From assembly GCA_025929535.1 (NCBI GenBank), contig JAICLZ010000008.1, forward strand, positions 16,418 to 80,417: 64,000 bases of DNA, read 5' to 3'. The DNA comes from Gemmatimonadaceae bacterium (GTDB taxonomy: Bacteria; Gemmatimonadota; Gemmatimonadetes; Gemmatimonadales; Gemmatimonadaceae). Below the pieces are notes generated by a model. It was not told the origin of the DNA. It worked only from the letters and a program-made list of their open reading frames with translations, and made no database searches. Every line of letters starts with the position of its first letter. Positions within the stretch are counted from its first letter, which is position 1. Below are positions 25,100 through 33,207 of the stretch, piece by piece. Both the position numbers and the translations under genes were made by a program.

Positions 25100-26590
25100 T
25101 CACTGGAGCGAGGTGGTGACCGGTGAGCGGAGCGGAGTCGAAGTGATCGGCCGCCGCCGTCCGAGCACGGCGGATTCCACTTCGAATGCGGGAAGCGCAG
25201 CCCTGGTTTTCAAGCACTCCGCCCCGAACACGCAGAGCAGCACGAGCTCCGTCTCGAGGCCGGTCGGCCCAGCGAAGCCGACGTCGGTGGCCGAATTCAG
25301 AAGCGAAAACACGATCCCGGCGATGAAAGTGACTCGCAGCCACTCGCGCTGCCGATCATCCGCTGCGCCTCGTCGGAGGAACAGGATGGCCAGCACCGGA
25401 ATCCAGAGCAGGAGTGTCCCGACGATCCCGACATCCAGCATCGTCTCGATGAATCCGTTGTGAGCGTGCCCCGCCCACGGTCGCGCCTCGAGCAGCAGCT
25501 GGCGCGATGCCTGGTACCCCAACCCCAAGATCGGCCGCTCCGCATACAACGGCACGAGCTCGCTCCACAGCGACGTGCGCCCGGTGAGACTCTCGAACTC
25601 CTCCGGCGACTGGCCGCGCAGCACGACCTCTTGCAACTGTGAGTGGCCGTTGGAGAGATTCACGATGACCGAGTCGATCGTCATGCCGGAGGCGTTGAAC
25701 GCGAGAACGCCAAGGAGCGCCGCAGCGATAACTGCGGTGGCCGTGACGGGCCGCAGCACTTTGATGGCCACGATCAGCCCAATCGTGGCGATCACCGCGA
25801 ACAGAGGGCCGCGCGAGTTCGCGGCCAGGAGGATCACCCCGAGCGGAATCGCATACAGGACTTCCGGAATTCCCAGCCGCCGAGCGCGCAGGCCATCTCG
25901 GGAGAAGATGATTCCCGTGGCGAGCAGCACCAGCGCAATGCCTGTAAAGACCGCAACGGTGATCGGATGCAGCGAGAACCACGAGAAACGCCGAAAGCCC
26001 TGATGATCCGTCGTCGTTCCCTGAAAAGCCGGGAACGCCGCCGCCAGCGCCGCGCACACGAGGACGTAGATGATCACGGCGCTCGTCAACGCGCGCGTTA
26101 CGCGCGCGGCGCCGAATGCGGTCACCGTGACGAGCGTGAGGAGCACGAGCGTCGCGAGCTGTGCCGATCGGACAATCGTGAGCGGGGGTGCGTACGACCA
26201 CAATGCGGAAATCGCGGTGAACGCGGTGAAGGCCAGCAGGAGGCGCGCCGTGAGCGTGAGGCGCGGCCACCGGAACCGCGTGGCGGACATGAGGACGAGC
26301 GTCATGACTCCGATCAGCGCGTACAATGCGAGCTCGAAGACCACCTGCCCGTCCATCACGTTGTTGACCGTCGCCAGGGCGTCCCGATTCCTGAACTTGG
26401 TCCCCGCAATGGGAATTAGAACGAACGCGAGCGTCATTGCGCGCGCCGGCCACCGGTAGGTGAAGACGAGCAGACCTATGAGCGCGGTGAGCGCCGGGAC
26501 GACGAGCAGGATGCGCACGTCGCCGGCCCCCAAAACGCCAAGGGTGGCCAGTGCCAGCACCGCCGCGCCGCCGAGCACGAGGCGCGTCAT
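25100..26590 (-). CDS. O-antigen ligase/polymerase (Wzy/WaaL-type) membrane protein
   Basis: The protein is 496 aa with about 11-12 hydrophobic helices. The large periplasmic loop near residues 335-400 contains ESLTGRTSLWSEL and GLGYQASR, followed by GHAHNGFIETMLDVG, the family signature with a conserved His. It is either the repeat-unit polymerase (Wzy) or a ligase. With flippase, Wza and Wzc in the same locus, Wzy is the simpler reading. The start overlaps the upstream deacetylase stop by ATGA (26587-26590). Confidence 0.88.
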   Translation of the reverse strand: MTRLVLGGAAVLALATLGVLGAGDVRILLVVPALTALIGLLVFTYRWPARAMTLAFVLIPIAGTKFRNRDALATVNNVMDGQVVFELALYALIGVMTLVLMSATRFRWPRLTLTARLLLAFTAFTAISALWSYAPPLTIVRSAQLATLVLLTLVTVTAFGAARVTRALTSAVIIYVLVCAALAAAFPAFQGTTTDHQGFRRFSWFSLHPITVAVFTGIALVLLATGIIFSRDGLRARRLGIPEVLYAIPLGVILLAANSRGPLFAVIATIGLIVAIKVLRPVTATAVIAAALLGVLAFNASGMTIDSVIVNLSNGHSQLQEVVLRGQSPEEFESLTGRTSLWSELVPLYAERPILGLGYQASRQLLLEARPWAGHAHNGFIETMLDVGIVGTLLLWIPVLAILFLRRGAADDRQREWLRVTFIAGIVFSLLNSATDVGFAGPTGLETELVLLCVFGAECLKTRAALPAFEVESAVLGRRRPITSTPLRSPVTTSLQ

Positions 26591-27579
26591 GAGGGCTCCG
26601 CGAGCACGGGAGAGGCGATCGCCGTATGCGAAGGCAGGCGCTCGTCCCGCACGATCTGCGCCGCGTGTTCGCTCATCGGCACGAGCGTGAAGTGCTCGGC
26701 AAGAACACGGAGGACGGTCCTCGTCAGCTCCAGCTTGCGCCGCGTCGGGAGATCCATGCCGGGGAAGAACTCCAGCCCGCGCACCTCGTCGCCGCCCAGC
26801 AGATCGAGCGGATGCAGCAGGAAGCTCGGCTGCACCTTCCCCCACCGGCAGGTCGCGATCGCGGTGCGCAGATAGGCGAGCATGGCCTTCGTCGATCGCC
26901 GCGCCAGGAACAGGAGATAACTCAAGTGAAAAGGCAGCTTCACGAGCGGCATCGTCGTGACCGGAATTTCCAGGAGCGAGCGCCCGCCTCCCACGTTCCA
27001 CCGATACGGACGCACCGACCGCAGACCGTCCGTGAACGATCCGAAGAGTCCCCGCCGCCGCTCGCGCTCCTCGGGTGTCAGGGTTGCGGTCGCGAGGAAA
27101 TACCAGCGCGCGAGTGGCGCGAGATAGGTCGGCAGCGTGGAGGCATCGTAGCTGTAGCCGCGACGCGCGAGTACCTCGAGCACATTGCTCGACCAGCTGA
27201 AACCCGGGCCGCGGTAGCCGATCGGTCGCTGACCGGTGGCGGCCACGATGGCCGCCTCGGCGCGACCGATCTCCTCGTCGATCCGGTGGACGGGCTCGCG
27301 ATAGAGCGTGTACTCGTGCCAGAAGGAGTGGTTTCCGACTTCGTGTCCGTGCGCGGCGAGCGACGCAAGTGCCGGCCGATTGGCCTCGCGAGTCGCGTCG
27401 AACCCGACGATGAAGAACGTGATCCGGAGATGCAGCGATTCGAAAAGCTCGAAGGCCAACTCGTAGAACCGCGGCAGGTACGAGGGATGCTGCTCCCAGG
27501 CCGCGTCGCCGTGCGTGCGGAGATACGCCCAGAGGTCATCGGCGTCGAGCGAGAGGCTCGCCAGCGGCACATCTCTCAT
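26587..27579 (-). CDS. Polysaccharide deacetylase (NodB fold)
   Basis: The protein is 330 aa, with its start overlapping the upstream FAD-oxidoreductase stop (ATGA at 27576-27579). It has the catalytic/metal Asp pair in LSLDADDLW (D12-D15), the metal-binding HSFWH (H84, H88) in HEVGNHSFWH, and GYRGPGFSWS, the R-x-P-G motif. The active site therefore looks intact. It lacks a signal peptide, so it probably acts on a lipid-linked or nucleotide sugar in the cytoplasm. It is coupled to the Wzy-type gene downstream. Confidence 0.88.
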   Translation of the reverse strand: MRDVPLASLSLDADDLWAYLRTHGDAAWEQHPSYLPRFYELAFELFESLHLRITFFIVGFDATREANRPALASLAAHGHEVGNHSFWHEYTLYREPVHRIDEEIGRAEAAIVAATGQRPIGYRGPGFSWSSNVLEVLARRGYSYDASTLPTYLAPLARWYFLATATLTPEERERRRGLFGSFTDGLRSVRPYRWNVGGGRSLLEIPVTTMPLVKLPFHLSYLLFLARRSTKAMLAYLRTAIATCRWGKVQPSFLLHPLDLLGGDEVRGLEFFPGMDLPTRRKLELTRTVLRVLAEHFTLVPMSEHAAQIVRDERLPSHTAIASPVLAEPS

Positions 27580-28943
27580 GACGGGGATGCCTCCAGGGCT
27601 GCGACGCCGGTGCGCACGAGGAGCGCCTCGAGCTCCAGCGCCTTTGCGTTCGCGAGCCCGACGGTCTCGTTCACGTTCAACGTTCCGTTGGCGATCTGCG
27701 CCGAGTTGACGATGAACACGTTCGGCAGCGACGTGCGCGTGGGCGGCAGCAGGCGCTCCGAATAGTCCAGGGTGGAGACGGCAAGCATCTCGCGGACGCG
27801 GGAAAGCTGGAACGACAAGACGTCCTCCGAGCGGAACCGCGGATACATGCGTTCTAGCGCGCGAGTGAACTCGGACGCGATCTCGGGGTCCGACTTCGCC
27901 CAGAAGGGATCGTCCTGAGTGAGATAGCGCGGGAGGTACACGAGGCTGTTCCCCCCGAATCGCTCCCGGTCCACGATCGTCGTCATCTCGATGACGGCCG
28001 TGAATGGCACCCACTCGCTGGTAATGTTTGTGACGTAGTACTCCGCGAGCGGTTTCCGCACCAGCACGCTAGCACAAACAATGCCCTGGTAAACTACCGA
28101 GCGCAGACGCGTGCGCTCCGCCTCCGTCAGCTGCGGGCAGAGTGCAGCGATTCGCGAGCATGGGACCGTGAGAATCACGCTGTCGAAGCTCCGAGTGGTT
28201 CCGTCGGACAGGCGCGCCTCGGCCGCCCCCTCTCGGTCATCGACCTGTTCCACGGCCCGACCGGCCAGCGTCTCCACGCCAAGCGCCGCGAGGCGCTGCC
28301 GAAAAGCCGAGAGAATCGTGTCGTACCCACCCTCGACGTGACCGAACATCTCCCGCTTGAATCCGGAGCGGCGCGCCGCGTACAGGCGCGCGATGATCGC
28401 CCAGATGAAGGCTGCGCTGGCGATGCGGTAGTTCTCACCCAGCTTGCTGCGGAGCAGCGGCCGCCAAATGCGATCCACGGTGCGTCGCCCGGAGAGGCGT
28501 TCCAGCCATTCCACCACTCCGACGCGCTCGAGGGGCCGCCAGTCCCGTAGCCGTGCGGCATAGAGGATCGTAAACGCGAGTCGAGCGCGATCCCACAGCG
28601 ACAACGGTGGAAACGTCAGGAACTCGAACGCATCGGAGAGGGAGTAGAGGCGGTCGTCCACGTAGAAGCCGGTGCGCGTCGTCCTCCAGAACAACCGGCT
28701 GCCGATTCCAAGCTCATCCAGAAGGGCGCGCAGGTTCGCGTCCGAGAGCAGGATCACGTGATAGAAACGGTCCCACGTGAAGCCCCCGATGGTTTGGGGC
28801 GCGGCGAGTCCGCCGGGCGATGGCGCCGCTTCTATGAGCGTCACGCGATGTCCCGCCTGCGAGAGGCGGAGCGCGAGCGTCATCCCGAGCATGCCGCCAC
28901 CCACGATCCCCACCGAGCGGCTCTCGCCTGTCGCCGTCACCAT
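27576..28943 (-). CDS. FAD-dependent amine-oxidase/protoporphyrinogen-oxidase-like oxidoreductase
   Basis: The protein is 455 aa. The N-terminus has VGIVGGGMLGMTLALRLSQ, a dinucleotide-binding GxGxxG loop, followed by E (LIEAAPSPGG) for the FAD ribose. The C-terminus has IVNSAQIANGTLNVNETV, the second FAD contact. ATG 28943 overlaps the upstream fusion gene by 7 nt; GTG 28940 would give a GTGA overlap. Similar proteins recur in exopolysaccharide loci and are annotated as UDP-galactopyranose-mutase-like or protoporphyrinogen-oxidase-like; the real substrate is unknown. A second, different member lies at 50307-51689. Confidence 0.85.
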   Translation of the reverse strand: MVTATGESRSVGIVGGGMLGMTLALRLSQAGHRVTLIEAAPSPGGLAAPQTIGGFTWDRFYHVILLSDANLRALLDELGIGSRLFWRTTRTGFYVDDRLYSLSDAFEFLTFPPLSLWDRARLAFTILYAARLRDWRPLERVGVVEWLERLSGRRTVDRIWRPLLRSKLGENYRIASAAFIWAIIARLYAARRSGFKREMFGHVEGGYDTILSAFRQRLAALGVETLAGRAVEQVDDREGAAEARLSDGTTRSFDSVILTVPCSRIAALCPQLTEAERTRLRSVVYQGIVCASVLVRKPLAEYYVTNITSEWVPFTAVIEMTTIVDRERFGGNSLVYLPRYLTQDDPFWAKSDPEIASEFTRALERMYPRFRSEDVLSFQLSRVREMLAVSTLDYSERLLPPTRTSLPNVFIVNSAQIANGTLNVNETVGLANAKALELEALLVRTGVAALEASPS

Positions 28944-30886
28944 TGCCGCCCCTCCACCGGCGCCTGAGCGGGAGCGGCGGTGCTGCCGGCCGGCCGTTCA
29001 CCGAAGGCGCGCAGCCACAGCAACTCCAACATCAGCCCCAGATGTCCGGTGATGGTTCGCATCACCTTCATCTTCGAATAGCCGAGGACGCGGACATTGA
29101 GCGTCGTGGGATACTCGACGATCTTCGATCCGTTCAGGTCGAGCTTCCCCATCATCTCGGCGATGCCGAGAAAGCCTCCACGCGTCAGGTGCATGTTGAG
29201 GACGCGGCTTCGCCGATAGATGCGGAAGCAGCTCGTGTAGGTCCCGAGCTTCTGGTGCAGGAGCTGCCGATAGAGAGCCGAGGCTCCCTTGGACAACGAG
29301 AGTCGCCACGCCGGCACGTTGCGGACGGAACCTTCAGGATGGTACGGCGAGCCGGTGATCATGTCGACATCGTCGCGGAGCAAGGCGAGCATGTTCCCGA
29401 GCTCGTGTGGATCGTACGTGCAGTCGCAGTCGATGGACGCGACGATCTCCGTCGTCGCGGCTCTGATCCCGGTGAGGATCCCGATGGCGACTCCGGAGTT
29501 GATGGGGTGTCGCATGAGCTGGCAGTTCGCTTTGTCGCCGAACAGCCGGGTGAGCGAGCCCCAGGTGTCGTCCGTACTGCGGTCGTCCACGAACACGAAC
29601 TCGAGCTCGTACCGATCCGCGAGGGTCTGCTCGACGCTCTCGAGCGTGTTTGCGAGATACGGGAGCGTGTGCTCCTCGTTGAAGCACGGAATCACGACCG
29701 TAACGGGTGTCCTTGGACCGGCAGATGCGCTGTCGTCCGGAGGTCGGATCGATGCCGAGACGACGGTCACCGCCGACCGGGTCACTCCGAGATCAGCCAG
29801 GTACGCATCCGGCATGTCGGGCGATGAGTCGTTTTCGGGTGAGTCGTTTTCGGGTGAGTCGTTTTCGGGGCTGATGCCGAGGTAGTCTCGAATGCCCGTG
29901 AAGCGGTAGCGGGCAAGGTAGTACCGGAGCACGTCCGCGAACCGGTCCAGGTGCCGGTAGTAGCGGATTCTCGCGATGAGCGGTGCCGCCGTGATCTGTG
30001 GCTGATCGGGGTCGAGCTCCCAGGTGTGGAAGTACATGGTGAACGGACCGCTGTACTGCCGCTCCCAGCGCGCGACCGCGCGCCGCACCATGGACTCGGG
30101 CAGCTGGCGGAAGTAGTTCCCCGCCCCGATAGGAAAGGCGAGACCCTCGGGACCCAGCGTCGAGATGGGAAACTCCCAAATCCTGCGCTCTCCGACCACG
30201 ATCTCATGGGCCAGCCGACGAGACGGTTCCCCGTGGAAGCGGAAGAGGAGCGGCTTGACGCTCGAGTCGTAGCGGTAGCCCTCTTCCGCGAGCACCTCGA
30301 GCGCCCAGACATCGGAGGGTTTGAGCCAGCCGGGGGCACGGTAGCCGACCACGCGCTGACCACTCGCATGCTCGAGCGCCTCGCGCGAGCGGGCCAGATC
30401 GTCGCGGAATTCGGTGGGCGACATCTCTCGCAGGTTGCGCTGGTGGTAGCCCTTGCTCGCAATCTCGTGCCCTCGACGAGCAACCTCACGCACGAGCTCG
30501 GGGAGGGTGCTGGCCACCCATCCGAGTGTGAAGAAGGTGGCCCGAATGCCGAATTCATCGAGCAGGTCCAGCGCACGCGTCGTGCTTCGCTCGACGCGCT
30601 TCTCGAAGCGGTTCCAATGCGAGCGCGCGATGACCCGCCCGAAGTTGTGGTAATAATCCTCGAGCGCGACGGTCAGAAGATGGGTACGCCCAGGTACGGC
30701 AGAGATCCGGACGTTGCCGCCGGCTCCTAGCCCGGCCGAAGCGTCCTGGGATGCTGTCGTGTCGACGTGCTGGTGCCCTGCGTCAGTAATCGGTATCGTC
30801 TCCTGCACTCTCGACAGCCCAGGTCGAACTCGACTTTCCGGTACTCCGCGCTCGCAGCGCTCTCGATCAGCCGGCGACGGACGCAT
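28937..30886 (-). CDS. Fusion: XrtA-type polysaccharide-deacetylase domain (probably inactive) + GT2 glycosyltransferase
   Basis: The protein is 649 aa; the start is uncertain (ATG 30886 overlaps the phosphatase stop by 20 nt). Residues about 70-350 match the PEP-CTERM/XrtA-locus deacetylase family (ALEDYYHNFG, ATFFTLGWVA, GYRAPGWLKP). However, the usual HEIASHG reads HEIASKG (K145) and the first Asp of the D-x-E-D motif is Ala, so deacetylation is doubtful. A linker with three SPEND repeats follows near residue 342. The C-terminal 250 residues are a GT2 domain: VTVVIPCFNEEHTLP, FVDDRSTDDTW and SIDCDCTYDP, of the dolichyl-phosphate-mannose-synthase type. It heads the glycan part of this minus-strand unit. 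Confidence 0.85.
   Translation of the reverse strand: MRPSPADRERCERGVPESRVRPGLSRVQETIPITDAGHQHVDTTASQDASAGLGAGGNVRISAVPGRTHLLTVALEDYYHNFGRVIARSHWNRFEKRVERSTTRALDLLDEFGIRATFFTLGWVASTLPELVREVARRGHEIASKGYHQRNLREMSPTEFRDDLARSREALEHASGQRVVGYRAPGWLKPSDVWALEVLAEEGYRYDSSVKPLLFRFHGEPSRRLAHEIVVGERRIWEFPISTLGPEGLAFPIGAGNYFRQLPESMVRRAVARWERQYSGPFTMYFHTWELDPDQPQITAAPLIARIRYYRHLDRFADVLRYYLARYRFTGIRDYLGISPENDSPENDSPENDSSPDMPDAYLADLGVTRSAVTVVSASIRPPDDSASAGPRTPVTVVIPCFNEEHTLPYLANTLESVEQTLADRYELEFVFVDDRSTDDTWGSLTRLFGDKANCQLMRHPINSGVAIGILTGIRAATTEIVASIDCDCTYDPHELGNMLALLRDDVDMITGSPYHPEGSVRNVPAWRLSLSKGASALYRQLLHQKLGTYTSCFRIYRRSRVLNMHLTRGGFLGIAEMMGKLDLNGSKIVEYPTTLNVRVLGYSKMKVMRTITGHLGLMLELLWLRAFGERPAGSTAAPAQAPVEGRQW
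29826..29870 (-). repeat. 15-bp tandem repeat, three copies, in inter-domain linker
   Basis: The unit GAGTCGTTTTCGGGT is repeated at 29826, 29841 and 29856 (last base differs). On the coding strand it encodes SPEND three times between the deacetylase and GT2 domains. Being an in-frame multiple of three, the copy number can change without breaking the gene. Confidence 0.95.
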
Positions 30887-31742
30887 GCCACTCCAGAAAC
30901 ACCACTTCCGGAGGGGCCCCGAGCCTCACCGGGATCTCCACCGTGCCGATCCCTCGCGAGACGTAAAGATCCGGCGCTCCCGCGCCGGGATACCAGCCCG
31001 AAACGTATCGCCCGCTCCCTTTCGGTCGCCAGGGGCACCAACCAAAGAGATTCACCTGGCCTCCATGCGTGTGTCCCGACAGCACCAACTGTGGCACCGG
31101 AGTGTCGGACTCTCGCCTCGCCGGGCCGGCCGAAGGTCGATCACCGATGACGAGTAGATCACGTTGAATTGGACAATGCGCCAAAAGCACGTGATTGGAA
31201 TGTGCGCTGGTACCTCCCAGCGCCGCCTGCACGTCTGGCTTGCCCGCGAGCCAGTCATCCAGGCCCGTGACGAGCAGCTCTGCGTCACCGACCCGCTGAC
31301 GGGCCGTTTCGTTGACCAAAAGGCAACAATTATGCCGCCCATAGGTGGCCCGGAGTGCCGACTCATCCACCCCGCTGTAGTACTCCCAGTTCCCGAGGAC
31401 GGCGAATTTTGGCAGCCGTGCATCGAACTGTCCCAGGAACGCATCGAGCACCTCGAGCTTCCCCCTGCGGTCGATGGAATCTCCCGTGATCAGTAGCACC
31501 GAGGGGGGCGAGTGGGCGATGATCTCCGCGGTTTTGCGCTCGCGGACCCCGATCTCCGACAGATGAAGATCGGACAGGTGAGCGATCGTGATCGGCACGT
31601 CGCTGGGCGCCGAACGCTTTCGCACCACTCGGCGCGTCACGAGCACATCGTTCGGCTCCCGCAGGAACGCTTCGCCCCCGAGGGCCAGCGCCACACCGGC
31701 GGCCGGCGCGAGCGACAGGAAGCTGCGGCGGCTGAGCTTCAC
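30867..31742 (-). CDS. Tat-exported calcineurin-type metallophosphoesterase
   Basis: The protein is 291 aa from GTG 31742. This start is chosen because the product opens VKLSRRSFLSLAPAAGVALA, a twin-arginine signal; an earlier ATG would bury it. The metal sites are all present: HLSDLHL, GDSIDR, GNWEY and GHTHGGQ. The family includes YkuE/LpxH-like enzymes that cleave phosphodiesters or phospholipids. It sits at the head of the minus-strand glycan unit, and its stop lies within the start region of the deacetylase-GT2 gene. Possibly a periplasmic lipid or polyprenyl-phosphate phosphatase; substrate not shown. Confidence 0.87.
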   Translation of the reverse strand: MKLSRRSFLSLAPAAGVALALGGEAFLREPNDVLVTRRVVRKRSAPSDVPITIAHLSDLHLSEIGVRERKTAEIIAHSPPSVLLITGDSIDRRGKLEVLDAFLGQFDARLPKFAVLGNWEYYSGVDESALRATYGRHNCCLLVNETARQRVGDAELLVTGLDDWLAGKPDVQAALGGTSAHSNHVLLAHCPIQRDLLVIGDRPSAGPARRESDTPVPQLVLSGHTHGGQVNLFGWCPWRPKGSGRYVSGWYPGAGAPDLYVSRGIGTVEIPVRLGAPPEVVFLEWHASVAG

Positions 31743-32021
31743 GGGACCTTCGCTCCGCGAGCACCCTCGGCCTTTCGATGCGCCTTGCCGAGGCGCCGCG
31801 TCAGGCACTCGTCCCTCGTGTCCACGTGCGCTTCGCACCGTCGCAGCTTCATCCCGTAAAGGTACGGGCGCCGATGTCACCGCAGAAGCGCATGGTGCAG
31901 GTGCGTGTCGAGGAATGCCCGGCTAGTATTCGCACGCACTCCTTGCGTCACGCGCGCCGAGGGATGAGGTGGTCCTTTGCACACGGCACATTTCGGCCTC
32001 GGCCCCTCTCGAGACTGCGCC

Positions 32022-33191
32022 ATGAGAATCGTCCTTGCGCACAACTCCTACTTGCAGCGGGGGGGCGAGGACATCGTCGTGGACGCCGAAGCCGCCCTGC
32101 TCCGAGGCATGGGGCACGAAGTGGTCGAGTTTCGGGTCGACAATCGAGGGCTCAACGCGAGCTCACGGATGCGCACGGCAGCATCCGCCATCTGGTCCTT
32201 CGATTCGAAGGCGCGCCTGGCGCGGGTCCTCGCGGATGTGCAGCCGCAGGTCTGTCACTTTCACAACACCTTTCCGCTCATCTCGCCCTCGGCGTACCGC
32301 GCGTGCCGAGCTGCAACGGTCGCTGTCGTCCAGACGCTGCACAACTACCGGCTCGTCTGCCCCGCGGCCACGCTCTTTCGCGACGGGCACCCGTGCATCG
32401 AATGCCGTGACCGATCCGTACCGTGGCCGGGCGTGATGCACGCGTGCTATCGCTCGAGCCGCGCTGCGACGGCGGCAGTCGCCGCGATGCTCGTCACGCA
32501 TCGCGCGCTGGGAACGTGGCAGCGCGACGTGGATGTCTACATTACGCCAAGCGAGTTCGCGCGATCGATGTTCCTCTCGGCGGGATTCGCGCCCGACCAC
32601 GTCTTTGCCAAGCCGAATTTCCTGCCCTTGGATCCGGGAGTGGGCGAACATCGCGGTGGGTACGCACTCTTTGTCGGACGGCTCACGGAGGACAAGGGCA
32701 TCCTCACCCTTCTCGAGGCGTGGCGGGACATCGGTGAGCAGCTGCCGCTGAAAGTGGTCGGCACGGGGCCACTCGCCCACCATCCCTATGGCGAGCAGCG
32801 GGGCGTCGAGTGGCTGGGGGAGCGCGGACGGGACGAGGTCTTCGCGCTCATGCGTGACGCCACCCTGCTGGTCTTTCCCTCCATCTGGTTCGAGACCTTC
32901 GGACTCACCATCATCGAGGCGTTCGCCACCGGCTTACCGGTCGTCGCCAGTCGCCTCGGCACGGCGCTCGAGTTGATCGAGCACGGTGTCACCGGCCTCC
33001 ACTTCACAGCTGGGGACGCGCAGGACCTGGCGCGGTCCGTCCAGCACGCGCTCGGTGACACCGACGGATTGGCGGCGCTCGGGCGACGCGGTCGTCTCGA
33101 ATTCGAGCGAAAGTTCACCGCCGCGGCAACCTATGAGCTCCAGATGCAGATCTATCAGCGAGCCATCGAGCGGCGGACGACGACGTCCTGA
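32022..33191 (+). CDS. Glycosyltransferase family 4
   Basis: The protein is 389 aa from ATG 32022 (MRIVLAHNSYLQRGGEDIVV). The acceptor domain has GGEDIVVDAE and HNTFPLISPS, with HNYRLVCP next to a CIECRD cysteine pair typical of one GT4 branch. The donor site has FVGRLTEDKGI and SIWFETFGLTIIEAFATG with the E(x7)E motif. It is a lone plus-strand gene between two minus-strand units and is convergent with the NRPS gene at 33208 (16 bp apart). Confidence 0.9.
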   Translation: MRIVLAHNSYLQRGGEDIVVDAEAALLRGMGHEVVEFRVDNRGLNASSRMRTAASAIWSFDSKARLARVLADVQPQVCHFHNTFPLISPSAYRACRAATVAVVQTLHNYRLVCPAATLFRDGHPCIECRDRSVPWPGVMHACYRSSRAATAAVAAMLVTHRALGTWQRDVDVYITPSEFARSMFLSAGFAPDHVFAKPNFLPLDPGVGEHRGGYALFVGRLTEDKGILTLLEAWRDIGEQLPLKVVGTGPLAHHPYGEQRGVEWLGERGRDEVFALMRDATLLVFPSIWFETFGLTIIEAFATGLPVVASRLGTALELIEHGVTGLHFTAGDAQDLARSVQHALGDTDGLAALGRRGRLEFERKFTAAATYELQMQIYQRAIERRTTTS

Positions 33192-33207
33192 GGACACGAC
33201 CGCGCTG

